DNA of 37,833 nucleotides. Source: JADJMO01 sp016794445 (lineage in GTDB: Bacteria > Myxococcota_A > Polyangia > Polyangiales > JADJMO01). A program made the translations under genes and the position numbers. The stretch covers positions 1 to 37,833 of the forward strand of contig JAEUKC010000278.1 of the NCBI GenBank assembly GCA_016794445.1, read 5' to 3'. Shown here one piece after another: positions 19,530-26,433 of this stretch; the stretch's first letter is position 1; each line of letters begins with the position of its first letter. A model generated the notes under the pieces. It was not told where the DNA came from, did not search any database, and saw only the letters and a list, made by a program, of their open reading frames with translations.

Positions 19530-19964
19530 ATGTCCTTCTTCACGCCTTGTTCGGGTTGTCGTCGGCACGTGCAGGCCGACGCTGCGTCCTGTCCCTTCTG
19601 CGGCGCGGCCGCGCCCGGCGCCTCTGCGCAGGCGCCGCGGGTCGTGGCCCAGCGTCTCCCTCGCCGCGCGCTCGTCGCGATCGGCGCCTCCGCGATCGTG
19701 CTCGGCTGCAGCAGCGGCGATGGCACTTCGTCGGGCACCGACACCGGCACCGGGGCCGACTCCGCCGCCGATACGGGCCTCGACACCGGTAGCCCTGCGC
19801 CGGCCTACGGCCTGCCCGCCGACACGGGCACGGCGGACACGTCGACCGACACCGGCAGCGCGGTCGACAGCGGCAAGACCGACGGCGCCGCGGACGCCGA
19901 CGGCGCGACCGACTCGGGCGGACCCGCGCCGGCCTACGGCCTGCCGCCCGCCGACGCCGGCTGA
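19530..19964 (+). CDS. Zinc-ribbon membrane protein with duplicated PAPAYGLP motif
   Basis: A 144-aa protein. The N-terminus carries two CxxC knuckles (TPCSGCRRHV and CPFCGA, residues 7-25) as in a zinc ribbon. A hydrophobic helix follows (ALVAIGASAIVLGC, about 48-62), then a low-complexity tail of about 80 residues rich in Asp, Thr, Gly and Ser in which PAPAYGLP occurs twice (near residues 89 and 131). Topology would put the zinc ribbon in the cytoplasm and the tail outside. No function is known to me. The 6-nt gap between TACAGT and the ATG fixes the start. Convergent with the receiver gene at 19974. Confidence 0.8.
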   Translation: MSFFTPCSGCRRHVQADAASCPFCGAAAPGASAQAPRVVAQRLPRRALVAIGASAIVLGCSSGDGTSSGTDTGTGADSAADTGLDTGSPAPAYGLPADTGTADTSTDTGSAVDSGKTDGAADADGATDSGGPAPAYGLPPADAG

Positions 19965-19969
19965 TGTAC

Positions 19970-19980
19970 GCCCTCAGGGC
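19970..19980. terminator. Short hairpin at a convergent gene junction
   Basis: GCCCT-C-AGGGC spans the stop of the minus-strand receiver gene (19974-19976) and begins 6 bp after the stop of the zinc-ribbon gene. Only 5 bp per arm and no T-tract, so a weak candidate. Confidence 0.3.
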
Positions 19981-20375
19981 ACGCCGAGCACCTTGCGCAC
20001 GAGGCCGAGCAGCTTCTTCACGTCGATCGGCTTGGCGAGGAAGTTGCGGGCCCCGACCGAGATCGCCGCGGCCACGTGCTGCGCGTCGCCCGCGGCGGAC
20101 ACGAAGATCACCGGTATGCGCGCGAGGCTCGGGTCGCGGTGCAGCTCGCGCACCATCTCGATGCCGTCGAGCTCCGGCATCCACACGTCGGCCAGGATCA
20201 GGTCGGGTCGGTGCGCGATCGCCCGCTCGATCCCCTGGAGGCCGTTGCCGGCGAGGTCCACGTCGTAGCCGCGCAAGAAGTGACCGAGCATGCGCGCGGT
20301 CGGCTCGTCGTCGTCGACGACCAGGATGCGTTTCCTGGGCTCGGCGCCGAACAGGGGGGAGGGGAGGGCGGCCAT
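19974..20375 (-). CDS. Stand-alone response regulator receiver (CheY-like)
   Basis: A 133-aa protein that is essentially one receiver domain: the acidic pair in KRILVVDDDEPT, the phosphoacceptor Asp in LILADVWMPELDG, the switch residue in VIFVSA and the Lys in FLAKPID are all present. There is no output domain, so it probably works by protein-protein contact. It starts 4 bp after the stop of the diguanylate cyclase gene on the same strand and is very likely co-transcribed with it, which makes it the phosphorylatable partner in a pair whose larger member has lost its own phosphoacceptors. Confidence 0.9.
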   Translation of the reverse strand: MAALPSPLFGAEPRKRILVVDDDEPTARMLGHFLRGYDVDLAGNGLQGIERAIAHRPDLILADVWMPELDGIEMVRELHRDPSLARIPVIFVSAAGDAQHVAAAISVGARNFLAKPIDVKKLLGLVRKVLGVP

Positions 20376-20379
20376 GCCC

Positions 20380-21921
20380 TCAGCCCTCGCTCAACACGCG
20401 CGCGCGCCCGAGGCGCTTCGCGAGGTAGAGGCGACGGTCGGCCGTCGCGAACAGGTCCATCGGCTGCGGCCCGTCGCCGGGGAAGCTCGCGACCCCCGCC
20501 GAGAACGTCACGTGGAAGACCTCCCCGTCGTCCTCGATCGCGAGCTTCGCCATGTCCTCCAGCATGCGTCGCACGGCGGGCGCTGCGGTCTCGCGCGTGG
20601 ACTCGGGGAACGCGATCACGATCTCCTCGCCACCCCAGCGTCCGCGGAGGTCCTCCCCGCGGAGGTGATCGGCGAGCAGCTTGCCGACCGCGACGAGCAC
20701 GCGGTCCCCCGCGAGGTGCCCGAAGCGGTCGTTCACCTGCTTGAAGTGATCGAGGTCGAGGATGGCGAGGGCGAGCGGCCGGTTGCGGCGGCGGGCCTGG
20801 TTGAGCAGCGAGGAGAACCCGTTGAGGAACGCGCTCCTTCGCAGGAGCCCCGTGAGGAAGTCGCGGTCGCCGCGGTCGCGGAGGAGCCGCGTGCGCTCGA
20901 TCCGCCCGAGGAGGCGCGCGGTCAGCTCGCGCAGATCGTTCGCGCGCGGCACGAAGTCGTCCGCGCCCACCCGGAACGCGGCGGCGCGGCTCTCGGGGTT
21001 GTCGCCGTCGCCGAGGAACACGATCGGCAGGTCCTGCCACTCCGGCGCCGTGCGCAGCACCGCGCAGAGCTCCCAGCCGTCGAGCGGCTCCATCTGGGCC
21101 TCGACGAGCACGAGGTCGGGGCGGATCTCGTCGAGCACCTCGAGCACGCGGGTCGGGTCGGAGAGGGTCTGGACGGTCATGCCCTCGCCGTCGAGCTTGC
21201 GCGAGAGGTCGACGAGCCGGTGCGGGCTGTCGTCGACCAGCAGGACCTTCGGACGCGGCGTGCGCGCGCGGTCGAGCAGGCGTCGCACCGTGACCGACAG
21301 CTCCTCGGTGTCGATCGGTCGCTGCACGTAGAGCGATGCCCCCTTCTTCGCCGCGGCCGCGCGGTGGCTCGTCACCCCGTCGCGCCCGAGGATCGCGAAG
21401 GGGGGCTTGCCGAGCGCGGCGTGCAGCCGCTCGATGCCCTCGAGATCGGCGTTGACGATCATCGCGTCGGGGTGGCGTCGCAGGCCCTCGTGCAGCGCCT
21501 CCTCGATGGACCCCGTGGAGATCGCCTCGACCAGGTTCGCGCGGATGGCGTCGGACGTGGTGGTGCGGGTCGTCGCGTCGGGATCGACGACCAGGATCCG
21601 CCCGGCCAGCAGGGTCGCGGGGAGGCCGTAGCTGCTCGGCCGGAGCTTGGTGCGCTCGGCCTCGTACGAGGCGGCCGCGAGCACCTCGTCGACGGTGACC
21701 CCCCAGCGGGCCGGCGGCACGGCGAGGAGCGCGAACAGGCGGCTCGCGTGCGCCGCGAGCATCTCGAGCCCCGCGGCGCGCGCGTGGTCGCGGACCTCGC
21801 CCGCGAGGTCCCGCGCCTCCTTGATCCGCAGGACCTCTCCGCCCCGCGCCTCGGCGATCGCCTTCCCGAGCGCGCTCGCGAGCTCGCGGAGGACATGGGC
21901 GTCGTGCGGAGAGGCGTTCAT
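20380..21921 (-). CDS. PleD-like diguanylate cyclase with two degenerate receivers
   Basis: A 513-aa protein from ATG 21921. A helical N-terminal region (1-95; DHARAAGLEMLAAHASRL looks Hpt-like) is followed by a receiver-like domain (about 107-215) with Asn157 in MIVNADLEG where the phosphoacceptor Asp should be, a second receiver-like domain (about 220-335) with Glu274 in LVLVEAQMEP at that site, and a GGDEF domain (about 345-513). The GGDEF domain has the catalytic GGEEI (430-434) and an intact RxxD inhibitory site (RGED, 421-424), so it should make cyclic di-GMP and be product-inhibited. PleD has the same REC-REC-GGDEF order but a working first receiver. A Glu at the acceptor position can mimic phosphorylation, so activity may be constitutive or controlled by partner binding. 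Confidence 0.9.
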   Translation of the reverse strand: MNASPHDAHVLRELASALGKAIAEARGGEVLRIKEARDLAGEVRDHARAAGLEMLAAHASRLFALLAVPPARWGVTVDEVLAAASYEAERTKLRPSSYGLPATLLAGRILVVDPDATTRTTTSDAIRANLVEAISTGSIEEALHEGLRRHPDAMIVNADLEGIERLHAALGKPPFAILGRDGVTSHRAAAAKKGASLYVQRPIDTEELSVTVRRLLDRARTPRPKVLLVDDSPHRLVDLSRKLDGEGMTVQTLSDPTRVLEVLDEIRPDLVLVEAQMEPLDGWELCAVLRTAPEWQDLPIVFLGDGDNPESRAAAFRVGADDFVPRANDLRELTARLLGRIERTRLLRDRGDRDFLTGLLRRSAFLNGFSSLLNQARRRNRPLALAILDLDHFKQVNDRFGHLAGDRVLVAVGKLLADHLRGEDLRGRWGGEEIVIAFPESTRETAAPAVRRMLEDMAKLAIEDDGEVFHVTFSAGVASFPGDGPQPMDLFATADRRLYLAKRLGRARVLSEG

Positions 21922-22260
21922 CGCTACACCATGACCGTAAGCCAGCAAGCTCGGTGCCACGGAGCAAACCGGTCGGGAGGCCTCGGTTCCGCCTCGAACG
22001 GGACGCACCGTGCGCGCGATCATGCTTCGCGTGCAGGTGACGGCGGCAGGTTGCCTTGCGCCCCGGACGGGACGTCCCGCCGAGGGAGGTCCGAAAGAAT
22101 CTGCGCGACAACCCGACCCCACCCTCGTCTTCCCTCATGCAGGTTCCGTCCAGCCTCGTTCCTCCCACAAAGGGGTTGAGAGCTGTGACCGCCCGTGTTC
22201 ACCTCGTGGCCCCCGTTTCTCGGGTGGTGCGTTCATCCTCCCCGTTTCTGGAGACAGCTC
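21922..22260. other. Intergenic region between divergent cyclase and GIDE-domain genes
   Basis: A 339-bp gap with no convincing coding frame. It holds a perfect 12-bp palindrome CGGGACGTCCCG (22068-22079) that could be an operator. TACGGT lies 12 nt before the cyclase ATG on the minus strand. Upstream of the ATG at 22261 there is GGAG (about 22249) as a ribosome-binding site, so this gene has a true leader, unlike many neighbours. Confidence 0.4.
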
Positions 22261-23496
22261 ATGCAGTACCTCGGTTTCTTCCTGCTCGCGGTGGCGGTCG
22301 TTCTCGTCATCGTGGGCTTCATGCAGCGTGCGAAGATGAAGCGGATCCTCGCGGCGCCCTTCAAGAAGACGGGCGAGATCGCCAGCAACCCGCAGGCGGG
22401 TGACGCCGAGGGCCTGGTCAGCACCGAGGGTCGCATCGTGGCTCCGCAGCCGATCCTCGCGCCGTGCTCCGGCAAGCCCTGCCTCTACTACGAGATCAAG
22501 GCCGAGCGTAAGTGGGAGAAGACCGTCGCCACGGAGGACGGCCACAAGACCCAGAGCGGCAGCAGCACCATCTCCACCACGGAGAACGGCAGCGTGTTCC
22601 AGGTCGACGACGGCTCGGGCCCCATCGGCGTCGATGCCCGCGAGAAGGTCGACTGCGACCTCACCAAGTCGTTCGAGCAGACCCAGGGCGCCTGGGGCGA
22701 CGTCTACTTCGGTCAGTACCACGTCCACGTCCCGCACTCGTCGGGCGAGGAGTACACCAAGGGCGTCACCGTCACCGAGAAGATCATCCCCGCCGAGGGC
22801 GCGCTGTTCGTGCTCGGCAAGCTCGCCGGCGGCACCATCACCAAGCGCGACGGCATGCTCGGCAAGATCATGATGTCGACCAAGGGCCGCGACTCGCTCA
22901 TCGGCAGCACCAAGCGCAACTCGATCCTCGGCTTCGTGTTCGGCGGCGTCTCGCTGCTCAGCGGCGGCGGCCTCGCGATCTTCGCCGATCCGCCCGAGGC
23001 CTCCAAGCCGTGCGAGTTCAAGGACGCCTCGACCTGCAACGGCCAGCGCGTCTACGAGCCCAAGGGCCAGGACCACACCTGGACCATCACCAAGGCCGGC
23101 TCGTACAAGATCACCGTCAACGCGACCGGCAAGAGCCTCGCGATGCGCCTCTGGCCGAAGATCACCCTCAAGGACAGCAAGGGCTCGGTCCTCGGCAGCG
23201 AGAAGGGCGACTCCACCGGCATCGAGGTGCTCGCCTGCGTCGCCAAGGGAACGTACAAGTTCAACATCACCGACATGGACCCGGGCCACTTGAACAAGAT
23301 CAAGGGCGGCGCGGGCTACAACGTCACCATCGAGCCCAACAAGGACCCGGACTGCAAGCCCAAGGGCGGTGACGACGACGACAAGAAGAAGGGCGACGAC
23401 GACGGCGACAAGAAGAAGGCCGACGACGACGACAAGAAGGACGACGACGACAAGAAGGACGACGACAAGAAGGCCGACCCGAAGAAGAAGAAGTAA
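22261..23496 (+). CDS. GIDE/BAM-domain membrane protein with C-terminal Lys/Asp tail
   Basis: A 411-aa protein. An N-terminal membrane helix (3-21) and a second helix (about 220-242, SILGFVFGGVSLLSGGGLAIFA) flank a domain with the pattern of the GIDE (BAM) domain of E3 ligases such as MUL1: LAPCSGKPCLYYEIKAERKW, FQVDDGSGPIGVDA, KIIPAEGALFVLGKLAGG. The RING domain of the eukaryotic proteins is absent, as in other bacterial homologues. After the second helix comes a beta-rich domain (about 255-362; AGSYKITVNATGK, KGTYKFNITD) resembling the PPC secretion domain. The last 44 residues are alternating Lys and Asp clusters (DDDDKKK units). Bacterial GIDE proteins have no settled function. The highly charged tail would be extracytoplasmic if the helices follow the usual topology. 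Confidence 0.82.
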   Translation: MQYLGFFLLAVAVVLVIVGFMQRAKMKRILAAPFKKTGEIASNPQAGDAEGLVSTEGRIVAPQPILAPCSGKPCLYYEIKAERKWEKTVATEDGHKTQSGSSTISTTENGSVFQVDDGSGPIGVDAREKVDCDLTKSFEQTQGAWGDVYFGQYHVHVPHSSGEEYTKGVTVTEKIIPAEGALFVLGKLAGGTITKRDGMLGKIMMSTKGRDSLIGSTKRNSILGFVFGGVSLLSGGGLAIFADPPEASKPCEFKDASTCNGQRVYEPKGQDHTWTITKAGSYKITVNATGKSLAMRLWPKITLKDSKGSVLGSEKGDSTGIEVLACVAKGTYKFNITDMDPGHLNKIKGGAGYNVTIEPNKDPDCKPKGGDDDDKKKGDDDGDKKKADDDDKKDDDDKKDDDKKADPKKKK

Positions 23497-23609
23497 CTCT
23501 TCCGGATCCGCGTAGAGGCCGGCGTCTCCCGAGAGGGCGGCGCCGCTTCGCTTTTGTCCTCGTCCATGCGGGCCTCGCTTCGCATCCATGGTGGTGGCAT
23601 GACCGCTCG

Positions 23610-24878
23610 ATGGGTCCCCTCGCGCTGCTCCGCGAGAACCGCTCGTTCCGCGCGCTGACGGCGGCGCAGGCGGTCAGCGAGGTCGGCGACTGGTTCCAGC
23701 TGGTCGCGCTGCTCACGCTGTTGCCCACGGCGGGCGGACAGGCGCACGTCGCCGGCGGCTACCTCGCGCTGCGGCTGCTGCCGAACGTGCTGTTCTCGCC
23801 GGTCGCGGGCGTGGTCGCCGATCGGTTCCCGCGCGGGCGCGTGCTCGTCGTCTGCGACGTGCTGCGCGCGGGCATCATGCTGGCCTACCTGGGCGCCATC
23901 CGCGCGGACGGCACGGCGAACGTGGCGCTGATCTACGCGCTCACGTTCCTCCAGGAGACGGTGACTGCGTTCTTCGAGCCAGCGCGCAGCGCGGTCGTGC
24001 CGCAGATCGTGGAGCCCCGCGGGTTGCTGTCGGCCAACGCGATCGGCGGCGCCACGTGGAGCGCGATGCTGGCGATCGGCGCCGCGCTCGGCGGCCTCGT
24101 GACGCGGAGCTTCGGGCGCGAGACGGCCCTCCTCCTCAACGGCGCGTCTTTCCTCGCGTCGGCGGGGCTCGTGCTGCTCGCGCGCCTGCCGCCCCTGCCT
24201 CCGCGCGAGGCGCGCGCCGTGAAGCTCGAGGGGGAGCCGGCCGAGGGATCGTTCGGTGAAGCGATCGACTGGCTGCGCGCGCACCCCGGCCAGCTCGCCG
24301 CGATGTTCCTCAAGTCGGGGTGGGGGCTGGTCGGCGGCGTCGTCGTGCTGTTCACCGCGTTCGCCGACCGCGTGTTCACCCAGGCCGACGCGCGCGCCGC
24401 GGCGGCCGCGATGGGCGTGCTCTACGCGGCGCGCGGCGTCGGCGCGCTGGTCGGTCCGTTCGTCGCGCAGCGGATCATGGGGCAGAGCATCGCGGGGCTC
24501 TGTGGGGCGGTGCTCGGCGCGTTCCCGGTGGCGGCGCTCGGATATCTCGGGTTCGCGCTGTCTCCCGGGGTGTGGCTCGCCGCGCTCGGGGTGGTGGTCG
24601 CGCACATGGGCGGCTCCACGGTGTGGGTGCAGTCGAGCCAGATCCTGCAGCTCACGGTCCCGAACCGGCTCCTCGGGCGCGTGTCGTCGCTCGAGCTCGC
24701 GGGGCTCGTCACCACCATGATGGCCTCGATGCTCGGGGTGGCCGCGCTGCTCGACGCGGGGGTCGCGCCACGGAAGGTCGCCCTCGCGCTCTCCGGGATC
24801 CCCCTGCTCACGGCGCTGGCGTGGGCGTTCGCGCGCCGGCGCGTGGTGTCGCAGCTCTTGGTACCATCGAGACCATGA
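23610..24878 (+). CDS. MFS transporter, EntS-like exporter family
   Basis: A 422-aa integral membrane protein with about 12 hydrophobic segments. Signature stretches include SEVGDWFQLVAL in the first helix, the MFS motif A region GVVADRFPRGRVLV between helices 2 and 3, and TAFFEPARSAVVPQIV, which is typical of the EntS/TMSE-like exporters. Substrate is not readable; relatives export siderophores or drugs, or have no known substrate. The stop (TGA 24876-24878) overlaps the ATG of the following small lipoprotein gene as ATGA, so the two are probably translationally coupled. The 113-bp gap upstream has no clear promoter or terminator. Confidence 0.88.
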   Translation: MGPLALLRENRSFRALTAAQAVSEVGDWFQLVALLTLLPTAGGQAHVAGGYLALRLLPNVLFSPVAGVVADRFPRGRVLVVCDVLRAGIMLAYLGAIRADGTANVALIYALTFLQETVTAFFEPARSAVVPQIVEPRGLLSANAIGGATWSAMLAIGAALGGLVTRSFGRETALLLNGASFLASAGLVLLARLPPLPPREARAVKLEGEPAEGSFGEAIDWLRAHPGQLAAMFLKSGWGLVGGVVVLFTAFADRVFTQADARAAAAAMGVLYAARGVGALVGPFVAQRIMGQSIAGLCGAVLGAFPVAALGYLGFALSPGVWLAALGVVVAHMGGSTVWVQSSQILQLTVPNRLLGRVSSLELAGLVTTMMASMLGVAALLDAGVAPRKVALALSGIPLLTALAWAFARRRVVSQLLVPSRP

Positions 24879-25138
24879 TCGGTCGCGGGTCGCTCGTGCT
24901 CCTCGCTGTCCTCGGTGCCGGCGCGTTCGCGCCGGGGTGTCACAGCGAGCGTGCGCCGTCGTGTCAGCGTCTGCGCCAGTGCTGCGCGGTGGCCGCCCAG
25001 TCCGGGGAGATCGAGGAGGTGCGCGTGGCGTGCACGCGCCTCGACGACGACCAGGGCACGCTGTGCGAGCGCCGCCTCGCCCAGGTCGTCGCGGCGATGC
25101 CGAAGCTCGCCGAAGAAGCGCAGTGCCGCTGGCCCTGA
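24875..25138 (+). CDS. Small Cys-rich lipoprotein
   Basis: An 87-aa protein with a lipoprotein-type signal (MIGRGSLVLLAVLGAGAFAPGC) and six Cys in the mature part (SCQRLRQCC, VACTRL, LCERR, QCRW). The mature domain of about 65 residues looks like one disulfide-rich helical unit; no family is recognised. It overlaps the MFS stop by 4 nt. A TACCAT hexamer also ends 7 nt before the ATG, so it may additionally have its own start site. Confidence 0.72.
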   Translation: MIGRGSLVLLAVLGAGAFAPGCHSERAPSCQRLRQCCAVAAQSGEIEEVRVACTRLDDDQGTLCERRLAQVVAAMPKLAEEAQCRWP

Positions 25139-25322
25139 TTTGCTTTGTTCGCCCTACGTGCCGCCGCTACGGCGCTTCGCCCCTTCGCGCGTCACTTCCG
25201 GGCTCACGGGATTTGCTTTGTTCGCCCTACGTGCCGCCGCTACGGCGCTTCGCCCCTTCGCGCGTCACTTCCGGGCTCACGGGATCTGCTTTGTTCGCCC
25301 TACGTGCCGCCGCTACGGCGCT
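25138..25322. repeat. 2.5 tandem copies of a 73-bp intergenic repeat
   Basis: Copies begin at 25138, 25211 and 25284, a constant 73-bp period; the first two are identical and the third breaks off after about 38 bp just before the end of the convergent sigma gene. Each copy contains CGCCG-CTA-CGGCG, a hairpin usable from either strand, and a GC-rich tail that ends in TTCCGGGCTCACGGGA. The block fills the gap between two convergent genes, like REP/BIME elements. No gene is needed to explain it. Confidence 0.9.
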
Positions 25323-25324
25323 CG

Positions 25325-26299
25325 TCACTCGAAGTCGGTGGTGGCCGACTTCTTGGGGCCGGGCTTGCCGGCCTTGCTCGGCGGCGGCTTGAACGGGGTC
25401 GTGGGGATGCCCGCGGTGGTGTCGACCTTCGGCATCGGCTTCGACGGCGGCGGGTCCTTCATCTGCTTCTTGGTGGGCTCTTCGGTGCTCGACGGGACCG
25501 GCGGCGGCGGGGCCTTGGCGCTCGCGGCGGCGGCGCGCGCCTCCTGCACCAGCTGGGTCTTGTCGCCCGCGGGGTCGAGCTTGGCGGCCTGATCGAGGCG
25601 CACGAGGCAGTCGTCCCACGCACCCTTCGCGCACAGCGAGAGGCCCTCGGTGCGCAGCGCGACGGCCTTCTTCACCGGGTCTTCGCCGACGGGCGCGGTG
25701 ATGCTCGGCGCGGGCGCCGGCTGCGCCTGGTCGCCGACGTCGCGGAGCTGGAGCCACAGCACGAACGTGAGCGCGCCGCCCACGACGGCCGCGGCGGCCA
25801 GCACGGCCCAGCGGGTGCGGTAGTGGCGCCGCATGCGCGCGACGCGCTGCCGGACCTGCGGCGCGGGGAGCGACTCGGCCCGCGCGATGTCCTCGAGCTT
25901 CTCGCCGTCGCCCTCGCGCAGCATCCACTCGAGCGTTCGAGCGTGCTGGGCGCCGTCGGGGGCCTCACGCTCGGCCCAGCGCAGCAGGTCGATGGCCTCG
26001 TTCTGCGCCTGGTCTTCGGCGGCGAGATCGGCCGCGTCGATCGGCGCGCCCTCGCGGCCGCGGCGGCGGTGGAAGTCGACGACCTTGTTGCGCGCGACGC
26101 CGAACAGCCAGCGCCGCAGCTCGGCCTCGTCGTCGGGGCGGCTCTGCGAGGCGAGCGCCTCCACGAGCGCGGACTGGACGATCTCCTCGACCTCCTGCGC
26201 GGGGACGCGCCTGGCGACGGCGGCGAACAGGCTCTTGCGCAGCTCGGGGTCGGCGAGGGGGGAGGTCATGTCCACGGCCTGGAGGGGATAGGCAGCCAT
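25325..26299 (-). CDS. ECF-like sigma factor fused to a membrane anchor and extracytoplasmic tail
   Basis: About 324 aa from ATG 26299 (AGAGGA upstream); ATG 26311 and ATG 26269 are in-frame alternatives. Residues 10-90 match sigma region 2 (VEEIVQSALVEALA, RRWLFGVARNKVVDFHRRRG), and residues about 115-162 a region 4 helix-turn-helix (LEDIARAESLPAPQVRQRVARMRRHYR). A single membrane helix follows directly (164-185, WAVLAAAAVVGGALTFVLW). The rest (about 140 aa) would be outside and has one TPR-like helix pair (CAKGAWDDCLVRLDQAAKLDP) and a Pro/Lys-rich tail. Sigma factors are normally soluble and held by a separate anti-sigma factor; here the anchor is in the same chain, and no anti-sigma gene is adjacent. 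Release by proteolysis would be one way to activate it. Confidence 0.75.
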   Translation of the reverse strand: MAAYPLQAVDMTSPLADPELRKSLFAAVARRVPAQEVEEIVQSALVEALASQSRPDDEAELRRWLFGVARNKVVDFHRRRGREGAPIDAADLAAEDQAQNEAIDLLRWAEREAPDGAQHARTLEWMLREGDGEKLEDIARAESLPAPQVRQRVARMRRHYRTRWAVLAAAAVVGGALTFVLWLQLRDVGDQAQPAPAPSITAPVGEDPVKKAVALRTEGLSLCAKGAWDDCLVRLDQAAKLDPAGDKTQLVQEARAAAASAKAPPPPVPSSTEEPTKKQMKDPPPSKPMPKVDTTAGIPTTPFKPPPSKAGKPGPKKSATTDFE

Positions 26300-26419
26300 C
26301 GTCCTCTTCATCGTCCGCCGAGGCCAGAGTGTGACGGGAGGACGATCCAAATCGTGATCGGGCGCAATTCGTGCGGAGATGGACCTTGGGTTTCCTGTGG
26401 CCAGAGGTCGGCAGAGGCC

Positions 26420-26425
26420 TATCCT
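26420..26425 (+). promoter_or_regulatory. Candidate -10 element of the Kelch gene
   Basis: TATCCT ends 8 nt before ATG 26434, which supports that ATG over the in-frame upstream start at 26371. Confidence 0.4.
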
Positions 26426-26433
26426 CCTCGTCC

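Noticed and set aside
22068..22079. CGGGACGTCCCG palindrome as a proven operator
   Set aside because: A 12-bp GC palindrome can occur by chance at this base composition; noted only within the intergenic entry.
23365..23493. DDDDK enteropeptidase-like sites in the GIDE protein tail
   Set aside because: They follow trivially from alternating Asp and Lys clusters and carry no biological meaning here.
25138..25322. CRISPR array
   Set aside because: The 73-bp units are directly joined without variable spacers and no cas gene is near.
25145..25400. Coding frame across the 73-bp repeats
   Set aside because: The repeated peptide arises from the repeat itself and runs into the antisense of the sigma gene; no start signal.
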